Shown piece by piece: positions 1 to 5,829 of a stretch of DNA of 5,829 bases. Made by a program: the position numbers and the translations under genes. How positions within the stretch are numbered: position 1 is the stretch's first letter; every line of letters begins with the position of its first letter. A model generated the notes under the pieces. The model did no database searches, was not told the origin of the DNA, and saw only the letters and a program-made list of their open reading frames with translations. Origin of the DNA: Cryomorphaceae bacterium (GTDB lineage: Bacteria; Bacteroidota; Bacteroidia; Flavobacteriales; Schleiferiaceae); NCBI GenBank assembly GCA_003455605.1, contig DMQR01000066.1, forward strand, positions 1-5,829, read 5' to 3'.

Positions 1-329
1 ATAAAGCCTATGCTGATGCGCATGGCGTCTTCTGGAATGTCAACGGCAAGATTTGCCCCAAGAATAGCTCCGATGATGATCGGAGGAGCAATGAAATAGC
101 TCTCCTTAATCATGTATTTAGCGCGCTGCGTTTTGGGCAAAGAGGAGATGGCGCTACTAGTTTGGAAAATGGCGCCTACTCGGTTTGTGGCATTGGCAGC
201 ATTAGGGTCAAGCCCGACCCACATTAATAGCGGCAAAGTGATGGCTGAACCGTTTCCAGCGACTACGTTTATTAGTCCCGCGAAAAATCCGCCAACGGCC
301 AACGCAATTAAATTCCACCAATCCTGCAT
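1..329 (-). CDS. TauE/SafE-family membrane permease, N-terminal part (runs off the left edge)
   Basis: This is the first 109 residues of an integral membrane protein of the TauE/SafE family. Members export or transport small anions such as sulfite, sulfoacetate or other organosulfur compounds across the inner membrane; the substrate cannot be told here. The family signature is clear. A first hydrophobic helix at about residues 7-25 contains GGFFAGLINVVAGNGS, followed by ITLPLLMWVGLDP and then NAANATNRVG. A further helix lies near residues 75-93 (FIAPPIIIGAILGANLA). The usual glycine-rich AGGGS is AGNGS here. I chose ATG at 329 because it directly precedes the first helix. An in-frame ATG at 350 would add seven residues (MYANFGR) but would place a good promoter box inside the gene. 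Neither start has a Shine-Dalgarno sequence. The gene diverges from the RNA methyltransferase. The C-terminal half lies outside the window. Family call is confident, substrate unknown. Confidence 0.9.
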   Translation of the reverse strand, partial: MQDWWNLIALAVGGFFAGLINVVAGNGSAITLPLLMWVGLDPNAANATNRVGAIFQTSSAISSLPKTQRAKYMIKESYFIAPPIIIGAILGANLAVDIPEDAMRISIGF

Positions 330-334
330 GCGGC

Positions 335-342
335 CAAAGTTA
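335..342 (-). promoter_or_regulatory. Candidate -7 box TAACTTTG for the TauE/SafE gene
   Basis: Read on the minus strand, this octamer matches the Bacteroidota sigma-A -7 consensus TAnnTTTG at all six fixed bases. It ends 5 bp before the ATG at 329, so a start site a few bases downstream would give an almost leaderless transcript. No clear TTG -33 box is present at the usual spacing. By chance about three such octamers are expected over both strands of this window, so the call rests on its position and orientation. Confidence 0.45.
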
Positions 343-345
343 GCG

Positions 346-353
346 TACATTTG
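346..353 (+). promoter_or_regulatory. Candidate -7 box TACATTTG for the methyltransferase/priA operon
   Basis: The octamer matches the Bacteroidota -7 consensus TAnnTTTG at all six fixed bases and lies 19 bp before the GTG at 373. Transcription would start at about 357-360, giving a leader of roughly 15 bases. It sits inside the alternative longer reading frame that starts at ATG 328, so it supports the GTG start. No good TTG -33 element is visible 17-23 bp upstream. It is the mirror partner of the box at 335-342. Confidence 0.5.
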
Positions 354-372
354 TAGTCTAAAACGCAGAAGG

Positions 373-1536
373 GTGCTACAAAACAACGACTATCGATTAA
401 TCGTGAAGACTCTTTACGGTCTGGAAGACATTCTAGCTAAGGAATTATTATCCTTAGGTGGCCGAGAAATCAAAACATTAAATCGTGCGGTCTCCGTGGT
501 GGGAGATATTGGATTTGTCTATAAAATCAACATTGCCTTGCGCACGGGATTGCGTGTGTTAGTGCCCATGGTGGAGTTCGAAATGCGCGACGTGGAACAT
601 TATTATACCAAGATCTTTGAACATCCTTGGGAAAATTACTTCAGTTTGGACAAGAGTTTTGCCCTTGATGTGGTCGGTACGAATGATCTTTTGAACCATA
701 GTAGTTTCGCTGGACTCAAGGCAAAGGATGCGGTTGTGGATCGTTTTCGTGTAGCGAAGGGGGAGCGTCCCTCGGTAGAACGTGGAACACCAGATGTGCC
801 GATTCATATTCACATATATCAGCGTACCATTCGCGTGTATTTGGACGCCTCGGGTGATTCCTTGCACAAACGTGGCTATCGTTTGAAGGCCGGTTATGCG
901 CCTTTAAATGAGGTATTGGCAGCAGGTATCATTCTGCACAGCAAGTGGAACGGTGGAATGCCCGTATTGGACCCTATGTGTGGTTCAGGCACCTTTTTGG
1001 TTGAAGCCGCCCTCATTGCACACCAACTACCTCCAAACATCTACCGTGAGAAATTTGCCTTCCATCATTGGAACGGTTTCGATGAGCAGATGTACGAGAA
1101 GATTCGCGAAGGTTTGTTGTCCAGGGCGAAAGAATACGAAGGCAAAATCATGGGCCGTGACATGGATGCCTATGCCTTAGAAGCGGCGGCAGAAAATATT
1201 GAACGCGCTATGTTTGATGATGCCATTCGCATTCGTCAGGTAGATTTCTTCGAAGCAGACCCACCAGCAGATAAAGGATTACTATTGATTAACCCACCTT
1301 ATAATGTCCGTATTCAGGCCCAAACCCACCGAATGTACCGTGAGATGGGGGATACGTTGAAGGCTAAGTATGCGGGATGGGAGGTGTATTGGATCACCTC
1401 GGATATGGAGGCGATTAAGAGTATAGGTTTACGTCCGTCGAGAAAATGGAATCTATTCATCGGTGAACTGGAATGTAAATTGCTTCGTTTTGATATGTAC
1501 GAAGGGACGAAAAAGATCCATAAATTAAAGTCATAA
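373..1536 (+). CDS. THUMP-domain class I SAM-dependent RNA (guanine-N2) methyltransferase, RlmL-like
   Basis: The enzyme probably transfers methyl from S-adenosylmethionine to the N2 of a guanine in rRNA or tRNA in the cytoplasm, as in the RlmL/YpsC/Trm14 group. With a GTG start the protein has 387 residues, normal for the single-methyltransferase form. An N-terminal region (LIVKTLYGLEDILAKELL, residues 9-26) leads into a THUMP RNA-binding domain that ends near HKRGYR (165-170). The Rossmann methyltransferase follows, with SAM motif I DPMCGSGTFLVEAALIA from residue 200, GRDMDAYALEAAAENI as motif II, and catalytic motif IV NPPY at 307-310. The C-terminus carries LRPSRKWNLF and MYEGTKK, which I recall from Bacteroidota relatives. 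The frame stays open upstream to ATG 328 and beyond, but that part is antisense to the TauE/SafE gene and its translation is not family-like. The motif after NPPY reads NVRI instead of the more usual GERL. The exact target nucleotide is not known. It heads the operon with the secreted protein and priA. Confidence 0.92.
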   Translation: MLQNNDYRLIVKTLYGLEDILAKELLSLGGREIKTLNRAVSVVGDIGFVYKINIALRTGLRVLVPMVEFEMRDVEHYYTKIFEHPWENYFSLDKSFALDVVGTNDLLNHSSFAGLKAKDAVVDRFRVAKGERPSVERGTPDVPIHIHIYQRTIRVYLDASGDSLHKRGYRLKAGYAPLNEVLAAGIILHSKWNGGMPVLDPMCGSGTFLVEAALIAHQLPPNIYREKFAFHHWNGFDEQMYEKIREGLLSRAKEYEGKIMGRDMDAYALEAAAENIERAMFDDAIRIRQVDFFEADPPADKGLLLINPPYNVRIQAQTHRMYREMGDTLKAKYAGWEVYWITSDMEAIKSIGLRPSRKWNLFIGELECKLLRFDMYEGTKKIHKLKS

Positions 1537-1548
1537 TTGGACCGCACT

Positions 1549-2445
1549 ATGAAAGCATTACCAATCTATCTAGCCATACTCATGAGCTCTACTATTATCG
1601 CCCAAAGTAGCGGTAATCTGCGACGAGTTCAACGCGAGGCAGAAAAAGTTATCAATTTAACCTCATCTCTAATTGATGGTGTTATGACTTATGAGAAGGC
1701 CAAGAAAATGCGCCCGATTATTGAGGATCAGTTCAATGTTTGGAGAAAAGCGAAACGCTCTTTTACGAGACTGGATGAAGAACCAGAAAAAGTTCTTGTA
1801 GGGCTTGTGAATGATGAACTGAGCGAAATTGTAGAGGCTTCTTCAGGACCTTTAAAAGACTGGTTGGAAGACGGTCGCAGCTCAAATTACAATTACGAGT
1901 TCTTGAGTTTATGTAAAAATTCAATTCAGAAGGTTTATGAAGAATTGGATAAATATGCCTATATCTACGATATAAATACTCGTAAATCCGATATACAGAT
2001 GCGCTTTAAAGATCAAGTCGCTTTGATGCAGTACACGGCAGATATGAAAGCGGGGGCATCAATGGTAGATAGTATCGTTGCCTTAATCAAGGCGGAAATT
2101 GGCACCACGGATATCGATAACCTTTTCAGTGCTCAGAAATCTTTGATTAAGGCCCTCAGTGTTCAATTACGTGGTTATGGCGACGAGGCTTTTTACGAAG
2201 GAGACGGCGATTTGTTCTACGCTTACCAGAAATATTATGAGGAGCTATTAGAATTGGTCACTGCAGATCTATTGGCAGATTTCACCAAGATGAAATACGA
2301 TTTAGTGGAATTGCGCAGCATTGCAGGATCTACCGAAGCCTCGGTCGAGAAGACCTTGAGTTTTTTCGATAATGAGAAACGATTGTTGGCTAAACGCGAG
2401 GCTCGATTTGTAAAGCATAACTTACCAAAAGCGCCGAAGAAATAA
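1549..2445 (+). CDS. Unrecognised secreted, mostly helical protein (298 aa)
   Basis: I do not recognise a family. ATG 1549 starts a signal peptide: MK, a hydrophobic stretch from residue 3 to 17, then IIA|QSS, so cleavage after Ala18 leaving Gln19 is likely. This form is very common in Bacteroidota. No lipobox cysteine follows, and the only Cys is residue 122, so it is not a lipoprotein. The mature part is rich in Lys, Glu, Asp and Leu. It reads as a series of long amphipathic helices at about 24-75, 79-108, 115-138, 150-183, 187-208, 221-258 and 262-291, with a Tyr/Phe-rich patch at 215-230 (FYEGDGDLFYAYQKYYEE) and a basic tail ending in KK. No transmembrane segment is seen after the signal peptide. 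It is probably periplasmic or surface-exposed. It begins 12 bp after the methyltransferase stop and ends 1 bp before priA. A TTG at 1537 is an alternative start but would put MDRT in front of the signal peptide, so ATG is preferred. Coding is confident, function unknown. Confidence 0.85.
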   Translation: MKALPIYLAILMSSTIIAQSSGNLRRVQREAEKVINLTSSLIDGVMTYEKAKKMRPIIEDQFNVWRKAKRSFTRLDEEPEKVLVGLVNDELSEIVEASSGPLKDWLEDGRSSNYNYEFLSLCKNSIQKVYEELDKYAYIYDINTRKSDIQMRFKDQVALMQYTADMKAGASMVDSIVALIKAEIGTTDIDNLFSAQKSLIKALSVQLRGYGDEAFYEGDGDLFYAYQKYYEELLELVTADLLADFTKMKYDLVELRSIAGSTEASVEKTLSFFDNEKRLLAKREARFVKHNLPKAPKK

Positions 2446-2446
2446 G

Positions 2447-4876
2447 ATGCAGGTCGCTGAGGTCGTACTTCCTTTACCCTTGGACAAACTATTCCATTAC
2501 TTCATTCCTAAGGATTGGGTGGGTACTGTACGGCCAGGAGTGCGGGTATTAGTCCAATTCGGTGCTCGAAAGGAATACGCCGCTGTTGTATCGAGAGTCT
2601 TAGAAACCGAAGAGCAGCTTGAACTCAAACCCATCCTGAACGTCTTAGACGAGCATCCGGTTATTTTGGAGCACCAATTATTGCAGTGGTCGTGGATGTC
2701 TTCCTATTACATGGCGCCCATTGGAGATGTAATGAATGCAGCACTCCCACCCGGACTTAAGTTGAGCAGCCAAAGTATTGTCGTGCTAAATCCGGAGGTT
2801 TTGCCAGACGAGGTCCAATTATCCGATGCGCTATTCAGTCTCTACGAATCCTTACGCAACAACCAGAAGCTATCGCTAGATGAAGTTCGCGGCATTCTGG
2901 GAGTGAAAAATCCCATGCCCGTGGTCCAAAATGCGCTCGAACAAGGCTGGGCTATCTTGGAAGAAGAACTCAAAAAAGTGAGCAAAGCCAAACGCCGCAA
3001 ATTTCTCCGCCTGACTGCAGAATCTTTGGCTAATTTGGATGCATCATTCGATAAAACGGTGCGCAGTAAAAAGCAAACTGCAGCATTGCTAGCGCTTGTA
3101 AACGAATGCGGAGCGAAGAACAGCTTCGTGGATCGTAAGGCCTTTGAAAAGAAGTACAGCATTGCCGCAACTCAAAGCCGTGCTCTTATTACTAAAGGTA
3201 TTATCGAGGAGATTGAAGAGGTAGACGGTACCACCGCCGCCGCCGCTCCACAAACCGAAATTCACCTGAGTTCGTTTCAGCAAGAAGCCTTGGAAGCTGT
3301 TCGTGAAGGGTTCACCCAAGAAAAGCCTGTTCTCCTTCATGGGGTGACGGCCTCGGGAAAAACAGAAATATATATTCACTTGATCAAAGAGGCCTTGGCT
3401 AAGCATAAACGCGTGCTGTACCTCTTACCCGAGATTGCCCTCACTACCCAATTAATCAATCGCCTGCGCATCCACTTCACGGTTGCGGTGAGCCACAGTA
3501 GGTTTTCTTCTGCGGAGCGATTGGCTGCCTGGAGGGAATCAGTCCAAAATGATCAGCCACTCCTTATTATCGGTGCCCGTTCGGCGTTGTTTATGCCCTT
3601 GCCAGATTTAGGCCTCATCATTGTAGATGAGGAGCACGAGAGTAGCTTCAAACAGTACGAGCCCTCACCTCGTTATCACGCGCGTGATACGGCAGTTTGG
3701 ATATCCGCGCAGCACGGATGCCCAATAGTCCTTGGTTCAGCTACGCCAAGTTTGGACAGTTATTTTAATGCGCAGAAAGGCCGATATCATCTCGTATCCT
3801 TGTTTGAGCGATTCCATACTGCGCCACTTCCTGAATTAGTGGTGGTTGATATGCTTGGAGCGAAGCAGCGCAAGGAAGTAGTCGGGAACTTTAGTGTGGA
3901 ACTCGTCGATGAGATGCGCGGGGTGTTGAACAAGGGGGAGAGCATCATCCTCTTCCAAAACCGTCGAGGATTTAGCACGTATCAGCAATGCCAAACCTGT
4001 GGTCACGTGGAAGGATGTACGCGCTGTGATATTAGCTTGACGTATCACAAGGGGCCGCAAAAATTGAAATGCCATTATTGTGGATATACAGTTCCCCCAG
4101 TTATGAAGTGTTCCGCTTGTGGTGGAGAGAGTGTGTTGCACCATGGTTTTGGTACTGAACAAATTGCAGAAGAGGCAGCAGCTTTATTCCCGAAAGCTCG
4201 GGTAAAGCGAATGGATTTAGATACTACGCGCGGCAAGCATGCCTTCGGAAATCTCATTCAGTCTGTTGAAAATGGTGAGGTCGATATACTGGTTGGGACA
4301 CAGATGGTCACTAAGGGTTTGGATTTTGACCGAGTAGGTTTGGTCGGCATCATGAGTGCAGATAACTTATTGAGTTACCCTGATTTTCGTGCCAATGAAC
4401 GCGCTTTCCAAATCATTGAGCAAGTAGCCGGGCGCACTGGGCGACGCAGCTCCCGTGGTAAGGTCGTTATTCAGAGCTTGAATCCGAGGCACGCGATCAT
4501 ACAATTGGCTCTTAATCATGATTACCAAGGAATGGTTGGAAAGGAAATCGCTGTAAGACAGGAGTTTGCCTACCCGCCCTTCGTGCGATTGATTACCGTT
4601 ACATTGAAACACAAGGATCAAAAATTACTGATGCGCGGTGCGGAGGCTTTTGCTAAATCACTTCACAGCAAGATCGGGGAACGCTTTTTGGGTCCTGAAT
4701 TTGCCCCTATTGCCCGATTAAAAAACCTCTACCAAATGCAAATCATTGTGAAAGTGGATAAGGGCAGCTTAGGTTCAAAGATTCGTGAACGAATCAAAAA
4801 GGCGCATCAAGAAACTTTGTTAACGCCAGAATTCAATAGAATTCGGGTGCTCTTCGATGTAGATCCAAATTCTTAG
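2447..4876 (+). CDS. priA: Primosomal protein N' (replication restart helicase PriA)
   Basis: PriA recognises abandoned replication forks and D-loops, unwinds the lagging strand 3' to 5', and reloads the replicative helicase. The 809-residue protein is complete and of normal length for Bacteroidota, longer than the 732 residues of E. coli. It starts with the 3'-DNA-binding domain (EVVLPLPLDKLFHYFIP), then a winged-helix region. The helicase core follows: SSFQQEALEAV near 275-285, Walker A GVTASGKT at 299-306 (Lys305), DEEH at 394-397, NRRGF just before the zinc module, GTQMVTKGLDF from 617, and QVAGRTGR at 659-666. Eight zinc-binding cysteines (515, 518, 524, 527, 542, 545, 555, 558) have the same spacing as those of E. 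coli PriA (436 to 479). A short Thr/Ala linker lies at 262-267. The protein ends in DVDPNS, a usual PriA end. The ATG lies 1 bp after the preceding stop (TAAGATG), suggesting translational coupling. The stop overlaps the convergent pseudouridine synthase gene. Confidence 0.98.
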   Translation: MQVAEVVLPLPLDKLFHYFIPKDWVGTVRPGVRVLVQFGARKEYAAVVSRVLETEEQLELKPILNVLDEHPVILEHQLLQWSWMSSYYMAPIGDVMNAALPPGLKLSSQSIVVLNPEVLPDEVQLSDALFSLYESLRNNQKLSLDEVRGILGVKNPMPVVQNALEQGWAILEEELKKVSKAKRRKFLRLTAESLANLDASFDKTVRSKKQTAALLALVNECGAKNSFVDRKAFEKKYSIAATQSRALITKGIIEEIEEVDGTTAAAAPQTEIHLSSFQQEALEAVREGFTQEKPVLLHGVTASGKTEIYIHLIKEALAKHKRVLYLLPEIALTTQLINRLRIHFTVAVSHSRFSSAERLAAWRESVQNDQPLLIIGARSALFMPLPDLGLIIVDEEHESSFKQYEPSPRYHARDTAVWISAQHGCPIVLGSATPSLDSYFNAQKGRYHLVSLFERFHTAPLPELVVVDMLGAKQRKEVVGNFSVELVDEMRGVLNKGESIILFQNRRGFSTYQQCQTCGHVEGCTRCDISLTYHKGPQKLKCHYCGYTVPPVMKCSACGGESVLHHGFGTEQIAEEAAALFPKARVKRMDLDTTRGKHAFGNLIQSVENGEVDILVGTQMVTKGLDFDRVGLVGIMSADNLLSYPDFRANERAFQIIEQVAGRTGRRSSRGKVVIQSLNPRHAIIQLALNHDYQGMVGKEIAVRQEFAYPPFVRLITVTLKHKDQKLLMRGAEAFAKSLHSKIGERFLGPEFAPIARLKNLYQMQIIVKVDKGSLGSKIRERIKKAHQETLLTPEFNRIRVLFDVDPNS
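4829..4844. repeat. Small inverted repeat (two GAATTC copies, 4-base loop) inside the priA 3' end
   Basis: Two copies of the self-complementary hexamer GAATTC are separated by AATA, so the stretch can fold as a 6-bp stem. Beyond one mismatch, CC at 4826-4827 can pair with GG at 4846-4847. No T-run follows on either strand, so it is not a standard intrinsic terminator. It is noted because the convergent genes leave no intergenic space. It encodes part of the PriA C-terminal region (EFNRIR) and may well be a coincidence. Confidence 0.3.
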
Positions 4877-5541
4877 AGGAAGGCCTTAAAAGCCCTAGGA
4901 ACAGCCGCTTTAATGTATACGAGCTCTTTGGTGGTCGGGTGATTAAACTCTAGTGATCGAGCATGTAAACAAATGCTTTTATCACGCTCTGCGCGACGCG
5001 CACCATATTTTACATCTCCTTTGATGGGATGACCTATGGTGGCCAATTGGGATCTTATCTGATGATGCCTTCCCGTGTGAAGATCTACTTCAAGCAGGGT
5101 ATATCGGTCGCCACAGTTCAAAACATTGTAGGAGAGTTTAGCCTCCTTTGCACCCGGTTCAGGACGCCCAAATGCAATAGATTTATTGTTTTCTGAATTT
5201 TTCTTCAAGTAATGGCGAAGCTCTCCGTTTTCTGTGATCTGACCTTCCACAAGAGCCCAATAGGATTTCTGAGTTTTCCTGTTCTTGAATGCGGCGTTCA
5301 TGCGCTCCAACCCCTTGGAAGTACGCGCGAATAAAACAACACCGGTCGTGGGACGGTCGAGCCTGTGAATCACACCTAGAAAGACATTTCCAGGCTTGTT
5401 GTATTTCACTTTGATGTACTGCTTGAGCAGATCCGGCAGGGGAGTATCGCCCGTTTGGTCGCCTTGTACGAGATCACCGGCTCGCTTGTTTATGGCGAGA
5501 AGGTGGTTGTCTTCGTACAAGATTTCAGGCAAGGAGGCCAT
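4873..5541 (-). CDS. RluA-family RNA pseudouridine synthase, no S4 domain
   Basis: The enzyme isomerises specific uridines to pseudouridine in rRNA or tRNA. It is complete at 222 residues and consists of the catalytic domain alone: only a few residues precede the first strand (ILYEDNHLLAINKRAG), so the S4 RNA-binding domain found in RluC/RluD is missing. The signature HRLDRPTTGVVLFA starts at residue 59, and Asp62 is the expected catalytic aspartate. The second signature TGRHHQIRSQL (156-166) and HPIKGDVKYGA (171-181) follow. Size resembles the RluA/TruC branch, but the target base cannot be assigned. ATG 5541 lies 2 bp after the panB stop (TAATCATG), pointing to co-transcription from a panB promoter outside the window and probably coupled translation. 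No Shine-Dalgarno is present. The TAA stop (4873-4875 on the plus strand) overlaps the priA TAG (4874-4876). Confidence 0.95.
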   Translation of the reverse strand: MASLPEILYEDNHLLAINKRAGDLVQGDQTGDTPLPDLLKQYIKVKYNKPGNVFLGVIHRLDRPTTGVVLFARTSKGLERMNAAFKNRKTQKSYWALVEGQITENGELRHYLKKNSENNKSIAFGRPEPGAKEAKLSYNVLNCGDRYTLLEVDLHTGRHHQIRSQLATIGHPIKGDVKYGARRAERDKSICLHARSLEFNHPTTKELVYIKAAVPRAFKAFL

Positions 5542-5543
5542 GA

Positions 5544-5829
5544 TTAGCTGGTGTAGCTTTCGTCTTTGTTCGGAAAGTCGACACTTTTTACATCCGCCAC
5601 ATATTGACCGATGGCACCTGTGATGTCTTCGTAAAGATTGAGGTACCTGCGTAAGAATCGGGGATGGAACTCATGAGTCATACCCACCAAATCATGGAAT
5701 ACTAACACCTGTCCATCGACATCAGGACCGGCTCCGATACCAATTACTGGGATGTCAAGCATTTTTGAAACTTCTTTGGCGAGCGGGGCAGGGACTTTCT
5801 CCAAAACAATGGCAAAACATCCCGCTTCT
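5544..5829 (-). CDS. panB: 3-methyl-2-oxobutanoate hydroxymethyltransferase, C-terminal part (enters from the right edge)
   Basis: PanB (ketopantoate hydroxymethyltransferase) adds a hydroxymethyl group from 5,10-methylene-tetrahydrofolate to 2-oxoisovalerate, the first committed step toward pantothenate and CoA, in the cytoplasm. Only the last 94 residues are in the window. They contain AIVLEKVP (its Glu is likely the catalytic base equivalent to Glu181 of E. coli), IPVIGIGAG, and DGQVLVFHDLVGMTHEFHPRFLRRY, all strongly conserved in the family. The Mg-binding residues lie in the missing N-terminal part. The frame remains open to the window edge, so an internal TTG at 5804 is not the start. 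The C-terminus extends past the core with VKSVDFPNKDESYTS, a short tail I recall from Bacteroidota and some other PanB proteins. The TAA stop is followed 2 bp later by the ATG of the pseudouridine synthase. Confidence 0.96.
   Translation of the reverse strand, partial: EAGCFAIVLEKVPAPLAKEVSKMLDIPVIGIGAGPDVDGQVLVFHDLVGMTHEFHPRFLRRYLNLYEDITGAIGQYVADVKSVDFPNKDESYTS

Noticed and set aside
112..372. Upstream part of the long plus-strand open frame ahead of the methyltransferase
   Set aside because: It is antisense to the TauE/SafE gene, whose translation shows clear family motifs. The plus-strand translation shows none, so the methyltransferase is called from GTG 373.
559..867. 102-codon minus-strand open frame, and similar antisense frames at 1314-1547, 2842-3162, 3089-3406 and 3836-4162
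   Set aside because: They lie opposite well-supported genes, have no family-like motifs and no sensible spacing to neighbours, so they are shadow frames.
1209..1216. TATGTTTG, another match to the TAnnTTTG promoter box on the plus strand
   Set aside because: It lies deep in the methyltransferase coding region (AMFDDA) more than 300 bp before the next gene. About three such matches are expected by chance in the window.
4829..4844. GAATTC-AATA-GAATTC hairpin as an intrinsic terminator for either convergent gene
   Set aside because: The stem is short and AT-rich, and no run of T follows on either strand. It is kept only as a short inverted repeat.
5531..5538. AAGGAGGC on the plus strand, resembling a Shine-Dalgarno sequence
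   Set aside because: It is the complement of codons 2-4 of the pseudouridine synthase (GCC TCC TTG), and no credible plus-strand gene follows.
5396..5623. 75-codon plus-strand open frame across the panB/pseudouridine synthase junction
   Set aside because: Both minus-strand genes here have strong family signatures on either side of the junction, and the plus-strand peptide is Arg/Ser-rich with no recognisable features.
5544..5804. A short 86-residue minus-strand gene starting at TTG 5804
   Set aside because: The frame continues open to the window edge with family-matching residues (EAGCFAIV before LEKVP), so it is the C-terminal part of panB and not a separate small gene.

Overview
This window looks like ordinary core chromosome from a member of the phylum Bacteroidota, probably the Flavobacteriales. 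The evidence is the family flavour of the proteins (PriA, a THUMP-domain RNA methyltransferase, PanB, a short RluA-type pseudouridine synthase), the lack of Shine-Dalgarno sequences before the starts, a secreted protein whose signal peptide ends in the typical A|Q, and two matches to the Bacteroidota promoter -7 consensus TAnnTTTG. Nothing here identifies a genus. No RNA gene, CRISPR array, insertion sequence, attachment site or phage gene was seen.

Layout. At the left edge (1-329, minus) is the N-terminal part of a TauE/SafE-type membrane permease that runs off the window. Diverging from it after about 43 bp is a plus-strand unit of three tightly packed genes. These are a THUMP/class I SAM-dependent RNA guanine-N2 methyltransferase of the RlmL type (373-1536, probable GTG start), an unrecognised secreted, mostly helical 298-residue protein (1549-2445), and primosomal helicase PriA (2447-4876). 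Spacings are 12 bp and 1 bp, so co-transcription is very likely. The 43-bp divergent gap holds a near-symmetric element with one TAnnTTTG box facing each way.

On the right, a minus-strand unit converges on priA. The C-terminal 94 residues of PanB (5544-5829, entering from outside the window) are followed after 2 bp by a complete RluA-family pseudouridine synthase (4873-5541). Its stop codon overlaps that of priA by a few bases, so there is no intergenic terminator space between the two convergent units.

Function. The plus unit joins an rRNA/tRNA modification enzyme and the replication-restart helicase with a cell-envelope protein whose role cannot be read from sequence. The minus unit joins pantothenate (CoA) biosynthesis with RNA pseudouridylation. 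Coding density is close to 99 percent and no gene-free stretch exceeds 50 bases. I see no convincing new biological system. The items most worth a second look are the secreted unknown gene inside the priA operon and the symmetric divergent promoter.
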